Part shown: positions 37,036-44,544 of the stretch, in pieces
Numbering within the stretch: the first letter of the stretch is position 1
Layout of the letters: every line of letters begins with the position of its first letter
Assembly (NCBI RefSeq): GCF_023700755.1
Contig: NZ_JAMKOJ010000001.1
Span: 248,001 to 312,000 of the forward strand
Source: Allorhizobium sonneratiae
GTDB lineage: Bacteria > Pseudomonadota > Alphaproteobacteria > Rhizobiales > Rhizobiaceae
Length of the DNA stretch: 64,000 nucleotides
Direction: 5' to 3'
Notes under the pieces: model-generated
Seen by the model: only the letters and a program-made list of their open reading frames with translations
Told to the model about the DNA's origin: nothing
Database searches by the model: none
Made by a program: the position numbers and the translations under genes

Positions 37036-38454
37036 ATGTTCGCCCATTTCGATCCGGTTTTGCTGGCGCGCATCCAGTTTGCCTTTACGGTCTCCTTCCA
37101 CATCATCTTTCCGGCCTTTTCCATCGGGCTTGCCAGTTATCTGGCGGTGCTGAACGGGCTTTATCTCTGGAAGAAAGACAAGGTCTATTTCGAGCTTTTC
37201 AATTTCTGGAAGACGATTTTTGCCGTCGGTTTCGGCATGGGCGTCGTGTCGGGCATTGTCATGTCCTATCAGTTCGGCACCAACTGGAGCGTGTTTGCCG
37301 ACAAGGCAGGTCCGGTTGTCGGGCCGTTGATGGGCTATGAGGTTCTGACGGCCTTTTTCCTGGAGGCCGGTTTTCTCGGCGTCATGCTTTTCGGCCGTGA
37401 CAAGGTGGGGCCGAAGCTGCATTTTTTTGCAACGCTGATGGTGGCGCTCGGCACGCTGATCTCCGCCACATGGATTCTTGCCGTTAATTCCTGGATGCAG
37501 ACGCCTTCCGGTTTTGCCATGAATGACAAGGGCCAGTTCATCCCGGTCGACTGGTGGGCTATCGTGTTCAATCCCTCTTTTCCCTATCGCTTCGTCCATA
37601 TGGTGCTGGCGGCTTATCTCACCACGGCGCTGGTGGTCGGCGCGGTCGGGGCCTTTCATCTGCTGCGGCACACCGCGCCGCGCCGTGCTGGCAAGATGTT
37701 TTCCATGGCCATGGGCATGGTGGCGGTGGTGGCGCCCTTGCAGATTATCGCCGGTGACCAGCAGGGGCTGAACACGCTGGAACATCAGCCGGTGAAGATC
37801 ATGGCGATGGAAGGCCATTTCGACAGCCATCCGCATGGCGCACCGCTCATTCTGTTCGGCATTCCCGATCAGGCCAATCAGCGCATGGATTATGCGGTTG
37901 AAATTCCAAAACTTTCCAGCCTGATCCTGAAACATGATCTGAATGCGCCCCTCGGCGGTCTGTCTTCGGTGCCGCGCGATCTGCAGCCGCCGGTCATGGT
38001 GGTGTTCTTCACCTTCCGGCTGATGGTGGCGCTGGGTTTTGCCATGCTGGGCTTGGGATTGTGGAGCCTGTGGTGCCGCTACAGGGATACGCTGTATAGA
38101 AACCGCTGGCTGCATCGGGCTGCCGTCGCCATGGGGCCTGCCGGTTTCGTTGCGGTGCTGGCCGGGTGGGTGACGACGGAAGTTGGCCGCCAGCCCTATA
38201 CGGTCTACGGCCATCTTTTGACGGCGCAGTCCCATTCGCCGATCGATGCCGAGGCGGTCGGCGCATCGCTGATTGCCTTCATCCTCGTCTATTTCTTCGT
38301 TTTTGGCGCAGGCACTTTCTACATTCTGCGGCTGATGGGACGACTGCCGCGCGATCCCACGCCGGAAATCGGCGATGCACCGCTGCGCACCACCGGGATT
38401 ACCCCCGGTCTACCGGTCAAGACACTGCAGACAGGAGGCTCCCATGGTCATTGA
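37036..38454 (+). CDS. cioA: Cytochrome bd-type quinol oxidase subunit I (cyanide-insensitive type)
   Basis: A 472-residue inner-membrane haem protein that oxidises quinol and reduces O2 to water without pumping protons. Haem ligands are His22 (VSFHIIFP), His188 (YRFVHMVLAAYL) and Met330 (FTFRLMVALG). The quinol loop is short, as in CioA rather than E. coli CydA. The conserved GRQPW motif reads GRQPY at 384-388, an uncommon change. The start follows AAGGAGGTG. The subunit II gene overlaps its end by 11 bases. Confidence 0.93.
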   Translation: MFAHFDPVLLARIQFAFTVSFHIIFPAFSIGLASYLAVLNGLYLWKKDKVYFELFNFWKTIFAVGFGMGVVSGIVMSYQFGTNWSVFADKAGPVVGPLMGYEVLTAFFLEAGFLGVMLFGRDKVGPKLHFFATLMVALGTLISATWILAVNSWMQTPSGFAMNDKGQFIPVDWWAIVFNPSFPYRFVHMVLAAYLTTALVVGAVGAFHLLRHTAPRRAGKMFSMAMGMVAVVAPLQIIAGDQQGLNTLEHQPVKIMAMEGHFDSHPHGAPLILFGIPDQANQRMDYAVEIPKLSSLILKHDLNAPLGGLSSVPRDLQPPVMVVFFTFRLMVALGFAMLGLGLWSLWCRYRDTLYRNRWLHRAAVAMGPAGFVAVLAGWVTTEVGRQPYTVYGHLLTAQSHSPIDAEAVGASLIAFILVYFFVFGAGTFYILRLMGRLPRDPTPEIGDAPLRTTGITPGLPVKTLQTGGSHGH

Positions 38455-39448
38455 TTATGCCTTCATCTGGGCGGCGATCATCGCCTTTGCCGTTCTGGCC
38501 TATGTCATTCTCGACGGCTTCGATCTTGGCGTCGGTATTCTGTTTCCCTTCTTCAAGACAAAGCATGACCGCGACCAGATGATGAATTCCGTCGCCCCGG
38601 TCTGGGACGGCAACGAGACCTGGCTGGTGCTGGGCGGCGGCGGGCTGTTTGCCGTCTTTCCGCTTGCCTATGCCACGATCATGCCGGCGCTTTACATGCC
38701 GATCATCCTGATGCTGCTCGGGCTGATCTTTCGCGGTGTCGCCTTTGAATATCGCTGGCGCACCAAACGCTGGCTCGGTGTCTGGGATGTCGCCTTTGCC
38801 GGCGGCTCGTTTGTGGCGACGTTCATGCAGGGCATTGCGCTTGGCGCGCTGGTGCAGGGTATTCCGGTGGCCAACCGGGCCTATTCCGGCGGCTGGTGGG
38901 ACTGGCTCACTCCCTTTTCCATCGCCACCGGTATGGCCCTGGTGATCGGTTACGTGCTGCTCGGTTCCACCTGGCTGGTGTTTCGCACGCAAGGGGCGCT
39001 TCGGAGCCGGGCGCGGCGTTTTGCCGTGATCTCAGCCGTGCTGACCGTGCTGGCCATGGGCATTTTCAGCCTGTGGACGGTCATGCTGAAACCGCTCTAT
39101 ATCAATCGCTGGTTCGGCTATCCGAACATGTTCTTCAGTATCATTGTGCCGCTGCTTGTGCTGGGCTGTGCCTATCAGATCTATCGCGGATTAAGGGATG
39201 ATCGCGACCATCTGCCCTTTGTCGCCGCCCTTGGCCTGTTCGTGCTCGGCTATATCGGCATCGGCATCAGCTTCTATCCCTATATCGTGCCGGACAGCGT
39301 GACGATCCAGGATGCGGCAGCCCCCGATTCCAGCCTGAAATTTCTTCTCGTCGGAACGGCCTTTCTCATTCCGATCATTCTCCTTTATACGGGATATGCC
39401 TACTGGGTGTTCAGGGGCAAGATCGATCCAGATGAAGGGTATCATTGA
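38444..39448 (+). CDS. cioB: Cytochrome bd-type quinol oxidase subunit II
   Basis: A 334-residue membrane protein with about eight to nine helices. The family N-terminus IDYAFIWAAIIAFAVLAYVILDGFDLGVGILFPF and the segment SVAPVWDGNETWLVLGGGGLFAVFPLAYA are intact. The ATG at 38444 follows AGGAGG. The next small gene starts within its stop codon (TGATG). Confidence 0.95.
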   Translation: MVIDYAFIWAAIIAFAVLAYVILDGFDLGVGILFPFFKTKHDRDQMMNSVAPVWDGNETWLVLGGGGLFAVFPLAYATIMPALYMPIILMLLGLIFRGVAFEYRWRTKRWLGVWDVAFAGGSFVATFMQGIALGALVQGIPVANRAYSGGWWDWLTPFSIATGMALVIGYVLLGSTWLVFRTQGALRSRARRFAVISAVLTVLAMGIFSLWTVMLKPLYINRWFGYPNMFFSIIVPLLVLGCAYQIYRGLRDDRDHLPFVAALGLFVLGYIGIGISFYPYIVPDSVTIQDAAAPDSSLKFLLVGTAFLIPIILLYTGYAYWVFRGKIDPDEGYH

Positions 39449-39579
39449 TGACAAAGCGCAGCCTCCCCCAACGTATCCTCTGGTTCATGATTTTCTGGAT
39501 CGCCGGTGTGGCCGTCATCGGTGCGGTGGCCGCGTCCATCCGGCTGGTGCTGATGTCGAACAATGGCATGATCCATTGA
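39448..39579 (+). CDS. DUF2474 small membrane protein of the quinol oxidase operon
   Basis: A 43-residue frame, MTKRSLPQRILWFMIFWIAG followed by VAVIGAVAASIRLVLMSNNGMIH, starting in the cioB stop codon. It has a basic N-terminus and one transmembrane helix (about 11-35). Small proteins of this kind (DUF2474, comparable to CydX) accompany cyanide-insensitive oxidases and probably stabilise the complex. It falls below common ORF length cut-offs and is easily missed. Confidence 0.85.
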   Translation: MTKRSLPQRILWFMIFWIAGVAVIGAVAASIRLVLMSNNGMIH

Positions 39580-39703
39580 AGTGGAAGGGTCTCACGCGGC
39601 TGCATCCTGCTTTATCGGATAAATCGGTTGCTCTTGATGAGGCTTCTCTTTTACCGGCCGTCCTGCATCTCCATATAAGGCGCAGGATGTTGAGGATGAA
39701 AGG

Positions 39704-40693
39704 ATGGGGATGGTCATGCGGCTTTTAGAGCGTAATCCGACCGGCGTGAAACGAGGACCGAAGAGTGCTCTCTGGAAAATAGCGGCTGTGGTCCTGTTGG
39801 GTCTGTCGGTTGCTCTGACGGCAACGGATTTTGCCGAGGCACGCAAGGCCAGCAGTTTCAGCGGGTTCGGCAGTCGCGGCAGCCGCACATGGTCGGCACC
39901 GTCCACCACCACGACGGCCCCCTCTACCGCAGCGCCGATCCAGCGCAGCACCACGCCGAATTACGGCGCGCAGCCCGGTATGGCACAGACGGGCAGGGGC
40001 GGCTTTTTCGGCGGTTCGCTGATCGGCGGTCTGCTGATGGGGGGTCTGTTCGGCATGATGCTCGGCCACGGCTTTTTCGGCGGCGGCGGTCTCATCAGTT
40101 TTCTGTTCCAGCTTCTGCTGATTGCCGGTGTCGTCATGCTGGTCAGGCGGCTTTTCTCGGCTTCGTCTGCCGCGCGCGGCGGGGCGGCCTCGATGCGCGG
40201 CATGGGTGGTGGGAATGGTTTTCCCATTCCGCCGATCGGTTCGGGCGCGCGTGCAGGCCCTGTGGCAGGAAGCGTTGCGCGCGGCGACGAGATCGGCATA
40301 ACGCCGCAGGATCTCGATCATTTCGAAGCGCTGCTGAAGGAGATGCAGCGCGCCTACAGCGCTGAGGATTATAACGCCCTGCGCCGGATCACCACGCCGG
40401 AGGCGATGAACTGGCTGACGGAAGAGCTTCAGGAGACTGCCCGCCGCGGTCTTCGCAACGAGGTGTCCGGTGTGACGCTGTTACAGGGTGATGTTGCCGA
40501 TGCCTGGCGCGAGGGTCAGGTTGATTATGCCACCGTGGCGATGCGCTATGAGGCCGTCGATGTCATGCGCGAGCGTGAGAGCGGTCGGGTGGTGGAGGGC
40601 GATCCTGCCCATGCGGGCCAGTCGGTCGAGGTCTGGACTTTCCTGCGACGAGCGGGTGCTCCATGGGTGATTTCGGCGATCCAGTCCTCGTGA
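39704..40693 (+). CDS. Tim44-like domain membrane protein
   Basis: A 329-residue protein. A hydrophobic segment near 23-42 with the A-x-A-type end DFAEARK may be a signal peptide or anchor. Ser/Thr/Pro-rich and Gly-rich stretches follow, then a short transmembrane part (GGLISFLFQLLLIAGVVMLVRRLF, about 128-151) and a C-terminal Tim44-like domain (about 205-329; LDHFEALLKEMQRAYSAEDYNALRRITTPEAMNWL). The bacterial role is unknown. The start could also be ATG 39710 or 39716. Confidence 0.8.
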   Translation: MGMVMRLLERNPTGVKRGPKSALWKIAAVVLLGLSVALTATDFAEARKASSFSGFGSRGSRTWSAPSTTTTAPSTAAPIQRSTTPNYGAQPGMAQTGRGGFFGGSLIGGLLMGGLFGMMLGHGFFGGGGLISFLFQLLLIAGVVMLVRRLFSASSAARGGAASMRGMGGGNGFPIPPIGSGARAGPVAGSVARGDEIGITPQDLDHFEALLKEMQRAYSAEDYNALRRITTPEAMNWLTEELQETARRGLRNEVSGVTLLQGDVADAWREGQVDYATVAMRYEAVDVMRERESGRVVEGDPAHAGQSVEVWTFLRRAGAPWVISAIQSS

Positions 40694-40765
40694 TCGAGAC
40701 TGTTTCTGGCGAAAACACGAAAGCGCCGTTCGTTTTGTAAACCGCACGGCGTTCAAGAGATGCGT

Positions 40766-40787
40766 GAGAGGGCTGCGGCCCTCTCTC
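40766..40787. terminator. Hairpin between the convergent Tim44-like and SLT genes
   Basis: GAGAGGGC and GCCCTCTC form a perfect 8-bp stem with a TGCG loop. T-runs are weak on both sides, so terminator function is only likely. Confidence 0.5.
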
Positions 40788-40790
40788 TGT

Positions 40791-41366
40791 TTATGGGCAC
40801 TGCTGCATTTGTCTCGCATAAGTTTCGGTGATGGCGGCAAAACGTCTGGCGCCCTGTAGCGCTTCCGGACGGGCGCGATAGGCTGCCCGCAAATAACCAT
40901 CCTGACCGGAATGATAGGCCAGATACAGATGATAGGCATCGCTATAGGGAATGCCGAGGCGCATATGGCTTTGATAGTGGTACCAGCCGATGAAGCGGAC
41001 GGAATCGGCAAAATTGGTGCGGCTGGCAAACAGGCGTCCGGTTTCGCGCTTGTAGCGGTCCCAGGTGCCGTCCAGCGCCTGCGAATAGCCATAGGCTGTG
41101 GATATGCGCTTCCACGGAATGAAGCCCAGCAGATAGCGCCGCGGTGGGCGCGCGCGGGCACGGAAACCCGATTCGGTGTAGATTGTTGCCATCAGCACCG
41201 GCACCGGCACGCCATATTCGCGTGATGTGGCGCGGGCGGCCCGCTTCCAGTTGTCGAAAACCCCATCGCGTTGCTCGAAGATGGCGCAGGCATTGCGGGT
41301 ATATCTGGGCGGCTGGGCACAGCTTGCAAGCGCCAGCAAAAGGGCGAGAATCAGGAACTTACGCAT
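40791..41366 (-). CDS. SLT-type lytic transglycosylase-like lipoprotein
   Basis: A 191-residue protein with a lipoprotein signal (LALASC, Cys16) and a compact transglycosylase SLT fold. The probable catalytic Glu is in MATIYTESGFRA, followed by AYGYSQALDGTWDRYK. It would cleave peptidoglycan glycan strands from the outer-membrane side. The start at 41366 gives the lipobox; the frame to 41489 is rejected. Confidence 0.8.
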   Translation of the reverse strand: MRKFLILALLLALASCAQPPRYTRNACAIFEQRDGVFDNWKRAARATSREYGVPVPVLMATIYTESGFRARARPPRRYLLGFIPWKRISTAYGYSQALDGTWDRYKRETGRLFASRTNFADSVRFIGWYHYQSHMRLGIPYSDAYHLYLAYHSGQDGYLRAAYRARPEALQGARRFAAITETYARQMQQCP

Positions 41367-41694
41367 GACACCTGTCCCGAAATCGGCCTGAGGTCCGCAT
41401 GACCGGCATCCACTCAGGCGCTCTTCGTTTTGCCTTACAGCCCCTTGCGCCATACATTGGCACAGGGTTTGGCTGTAAAACTCGTGCACTAGAGCCTATT
41501 CGTTAAAATTTAACGAAAAGTTTGCTTTTCTCCTGACACGGTTCAAAGCTGTGGACAGACACGTGTAAAGACTGGACGAACGGCAAATCTGCAAGCCTTT
41601 GCCATGGATTGCTGCAGGACCCGCTTGAGATGCGGCGGGCAAAGGGCTATTTGGTTGGAAAGACGGCAGACAGGTTATTTGGGAACGCAGTCCG
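41367..41694. other. Divergent non-coding region with a type D hairpin and a palindrome
   Basis: 41435-41478 is a type D element (TTACAGCC/GGCTGTAA enclosing CCTTGCGCC...GGCACAGGG). At 41499-41517 lies a perfect palindrome TTCGTTAAA-A-TTTAACGAA, a good operator candidate between two divergent genes. Nothing else is clear. Confidence 0.6.
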
Positions 41695-42372
41695 ATGAAC
41701 AAGACAATGCATAATCGTCAGCGCTGCGCATATCTGGTTGCTGGCCGGGTTTCTGGCCTGAAAGCCTCGTTGAGCTGTGGTTTTGCCATACTGCTGGCGG
41801 CAGGGATTGGTCTTGCCTGCGCCCCGGCCATGGCAGAGACCAATGCGGCTAAGGGACCGCCGCCCATGGCCTTCATCAAGGGATTGAAGGCGCCGATCCT
41901 CGCCAATCGGCATCGGGTTGAGCCACATGCCGCCTTCCAGACGATCGTTTACCCGGATTCTGCCGGTAAAGGTGAAAATACGCTGACGATCGAGATCGGC
42001 CTTTCCGGTGGTCCGCGTTACAGTCAGGCGGCGGCCAGCAATGATGCGCCGGATGAAATGAAGAAAATGCTGCCCGGTGTCGATATGAAGATCGTTCCGG
42101 GGCTTCGGGAAAACAATTATGGCGTCTATGGCATTGCCACCGGCACGCTTGGTAAAAACGGCGGAGCCTGTGTTTTCGCCTGGCAGGCCATGGCCAGCAC
42201 CACGACCTACCAGAATTACGATCCGGTCGGTGATCCCGGTTTCATGAACCTGCCGGTGCGCATCACGCTGCGTTATTGCGATGCCAAGGCAACGCCGAAG
42301 GAATTGATCGCGCTGATGGATCATCTTTCGCTGCGCACCATCACCAGCAGCAGGCTTGATCTGCTGCGCTAA
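41695..42372 (+). CDS. Exported protein resembling rhizobial cellulose-biosynthesis protein BcsN
   Basis: A 225-residue precursor with a long N-region and signal peptide ending PAMA (about 47). The mature part has QTIVYPDSAGKGENTLTIEI, NNYGVYGIATG and ACVFAWQ, which recall the BcsN family of rhizobial cellulose clusters. No cellulose synthase genes are nearby, so it may be a stand-alone paralogue. The family call is from remembered patterns and is tentative. Confidence 0.5.
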   Translation: MNKTMHNRQRCAYLVAGRVSGLKASLSCGFAILLAAGIGLACAPAMAETNAAKGPPPMAFIKGLKAPILANRHRVEPHAAFQTIVYPDSAGKGENTLTIEIGLSGGPRYSQAAASNDAPDEMKKMLPGVDMKIVPGLRENNYGVYGIATGTLGKNGGACVFAWQAMASTTTYQNYDPVGDPGFMNLPVRITLRYCDAKATPKELIALMDHLSLRTITSSRLDLLR

Positions 42373-42381
42373 AGCGTTGTC

Positions 42382-42409
42382 ACGGTATCAAGTGTGACAC
42401 CGTTTTTCG
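42382..42409 (+). terminator. Terminator after the BcsN-like gene
   Basis: ACGGTATCA and TGACACCGT form a 9-bp stem (one mismatch) with an AGTG loop, followed by five T residues. Confidence 0.65.
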
Positions 42410-42433
42410 TCCTGATAGTCTTTGGACCCGCCT

Positions 42434-42535
42434 TTACAGCGCCGTGCGCCCAATATGGCGCACAAAGGTCGCTGTAACACTTTTAATCACCTGCATCATT
42501 TTCACCTTAAATCTCACCCGATTTCAGGAATGATG
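42434..42535 (+). repeat. Composite type D plus type C intergenic element
   Basis: A D hairpin TTACAGCG/CGCTGTAA (42434-42477) encloses GTGCGCC/GGCGCAC. It is followed by ACACTTTTAAT, TGCATCATTTTCACCTTAAA and GATTTCAGGAATGATG, a degenerate form of the C repeat at 55051. The same combination appears at 18953-19060. Confidence 0.75.
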
Positions 42536-42544
42536 TCGTAGCTG

Positions 42545-43357
42545 TTATTCACTGCTCTGTCCGTGTTTGAGCGGGCAGAGAGCGCCGCAGCCGCCAATGC
42601 CGGGCAGGGCATAACGCAGGCAGCAGACGCGGCGCTGTTTCTGCATGGCGCCCGTTTGCGCATCGATCCTGTGCTGGACAAGTCCGTATAGTGGGTTTTT
42701 CGATCCGTCCGGTCGCAATGGCGGATCGAGCAGGCGGCGGCCTTGCGCCGTCAACTGCGGTCGGTCTGAGCCGCCGATCTCGTCGACGATCCAGTCGAGA
42801 TAGCTTGCGGCATTGTTCCACAGCAGACGTTGCGACAGGCCGCAGGCTTTGGACATGGCCGGGATAAGACGGTCCAGATGACCGTGCAGCAGGCCCTCGA
42901 ACGCCTCTTCGATCTCGACCTGAGGAGTAAACTGTCCCGCATTTTGCAGAAGAAACCCCTCTGGTCGCGCGGTTTGCGGATCGAGCAGCACCGACAATCG
43001 TTCAAGCCCGACCGGCAGGACCAGCCGCAGCTCCAGCCAGAAGAGCGTGGTGGCGATGACCAGTGTGCTGAGATAAATCTGCGACCAGAATGACAGAACA
43101 GCGCGCTGATCCGTGCCAGAAGGAAAGCTGTCGGCAAACGGCGCGATCGCCTGCATGAGCCGATCCCGATCGGCAAGATCGGCGCAGGGAAGGGGCGGGT
43201 GCTCCGGGCGAGGATTTTTCAGCAGGAAGCGCCCCTTGATAAAGGCATAGCGCTGGCCTGTTGCCTCGTCCAGCAGACCGGCGAGATCGGTTGGTGGTCC
43301 ACCATTTATCTTCGCCCGCTCATTCACGGCCGTCTGTCGTTTCGGCGCAACTGTCAC
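42545..43357 (-). CDS. fhuF: Siderophore-iron reductase FhuF
   Basis: A 270-residue cytoplasmic [2Fe-2S] protein that reduces ferric siderophores to release iron. The C-terminal cluster motif CC-x10-C-x3-C (CCLRYALPGIGGCGALC) is intact. The GTG at 43357 has AGGAG 8 bases upstream; a frame with ATG at 43387 lacks such a site. It could serve the ABC importer at 34-36.7 kb, which is inference. Confidence 0.85.
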   Translation of the reverse strand: MTVAPKRQTAVNERAKINGGPPTDLAGLLDEATGQRYAFIKGRFLLKNPRPEHPPLPCADLADRDRLMQAIAPFADSFPSGTDQRAVLSFWSQIYLSTLVIATTLFWLELRLVLPVGLERLSVLLDPQTARPEGFLLQNAGQFTPQVEIEEAFEGLLHGHLDRLIPAMSKACGLSQRLLWNNAASYLDWIVDEIGGSDRPQLTAQGRRLLDPPLRPDGSKNPLYGLVQHRIDAQTGAMQKQRRVCCLRYALPGIGGCGALCPLKHGQSSE

Positions 43358-43468
43358 ATCCGTCTCTCCTGACAGCATTTCAGGCATGCCTGATAAAAAG
43401 CAGGATGCTGTCGAACAGATGGTGACAGTATAAACTATTCTCTTTTGGTCAAGTTATTCTGCCGCCAT

Positions 43469-44338
43469 TCACTTCAATGATGCACCAATGCTGACGGTGG
43501 CCGAAGTTCCGGCAATCAGGCGCAGCGAGGCGGGTGGCGCATCGAGATGGATGCGCACCGGCACGCGCTGGGCCAGACGCACCCAGTTGAAGGTCGGGTT
43601 GATGTTTGGCAAAAGCCCGGAGGACGAGGAGCGCTCGCTGTCCTGAATGCCGGCGGCAATGCTGTCGACATGGCCGGCAAGTGGGGTTGGATCATTCATC
43701 AGGAGAATGGTTGCCTTGTCTCCCTTGTGGATGCGGGTCAGTTTGTTTTCCTCGAAATAGGCTTCAATGCGCAGAGAATCACTGTCCACCAATGCGATTT
43801 TTGCTGTGCCGCGACTGACGAAATCGCCGGGTTTCAGCTCGAGATTGGTCACGGTGCCGTTGACGGTGGCGGTGACATCGCTGCGGTCGAGATCAAGCGC
43901 TGCCGTATCGCGTGCGGCCTTTGCATTGTCATAGGCGGCCTTGGCCTGAACTTCGGCGGCAGCGGCCTTTTCCTTGGCTTCGGCAGAGCCGGACGCGCCC
44001 AGTTTTTCCTGTCGCTGGCGTTCAAGAATGGCTTCGTCCCAGGCGGATTTTTTCTCCTGCAGGCTGGCTTCTGCTTCGGCCAGCGCCAGCTCGAAACGCT
44101 TGCGGTCAACACGAAAAAGCACCTGCCCCTTTTGGACCGTCTGATTGTCCTTGACCATGACATCGGTGACGAGGCCGCTGACATCGGGGGCGATGTTGAC
44201 GATGTCGGCGCGCACACGGGCATCCTGCGTCCATGGTTCCTCCATGTAATAGGTCCAGAGGTGGCGACCGACAAGAACAGCGGCGGCAACGACAATCAGG
44301 GTGACGCCCATGCGGGCGAAAAGCTTCAGCATATTCAT
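43469..44338 (-). CDS. HlyD-family efflux periplasmic adaptor subunit (AaeA/EmrA-like)
   Basis: A 289-residue membrane-fusion protein. N-terminal transmembrane anchor (about 8-27), biotinyl-lipoyl-like halves (APDVSGLVTDVMVKDNQTVQKGQVLFRVD and ATVNGTVTNLELKPGDFVSRG), a coiled-coil hairpin rich in Ala/Glu/Lys (about 86-150) and a beta-barrel end. It links the FUSC pump to the periplasm. The ATG at 44338 overlaps the DUF1656 gene stop. Confidence 0.9.
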   Translation of the reverse strand: MNMLKLFARMGVTLIVVAAAVLVGRHLWTYYMEEPWTQDARVRADIVNIAPDVSGLVTDVMVKDNQTVQKGQVLFRVDRKRFELALAEAEASLQEKKSAWDEAILERQRQEKLGASGSAEAKEKAAAAEVQAKAAYDNAKAARDTAALDLDRSDVTATVNGTVTNLELKPGDFVSRGTAKIALVDSDSLRIEAYFEENKLTRIHKGDKATILLMNDPTPLAGHVDSIAAGIQDSERSSSSGLLPNINPTFNWVRLAQRVPVRIHLDAPPASLRLIAGTSATVSIGASLK

Positions 44339-44538
44339 GATAGGAACCAGTGATTGAGAGAAAGGAGAGCGCCGACCAGAAGCACGTAAAGTGCCAGATC
44401 GAACAGGCCGCGATGCCAAACGAGCCGGTAGAACCCAAACCAGGCGAGAAGCCGGATGATGAGGCTGTTGAGGACAAGGGCGATCAGCATGGCAATCAGC
44501 AGACGCGGTACGTATAGTCCATAAATTTCGATAGGCAT
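44335..44538 (-). CDS. DUF1656 (AaeX-like) small membrane protein
   Basis: A 67-residue protein with two transmembrane helices, starting MPIEIYGLYVPRLLIAMLIA, the usual third partner of Aae-type efflux operons. ATGA overlap with the adaptor gene; 6 bases after the FUSC gene. Confidence 0.9.
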   Translation of the reverse strand: MPIEIYGLYVPRLLIAMLIALVLNSLIIRLLAWFGFYRLVWHRGLFDLALYVLLVGALLSLNHWFLS

Positions 44539-44544
44539 GGAGGC

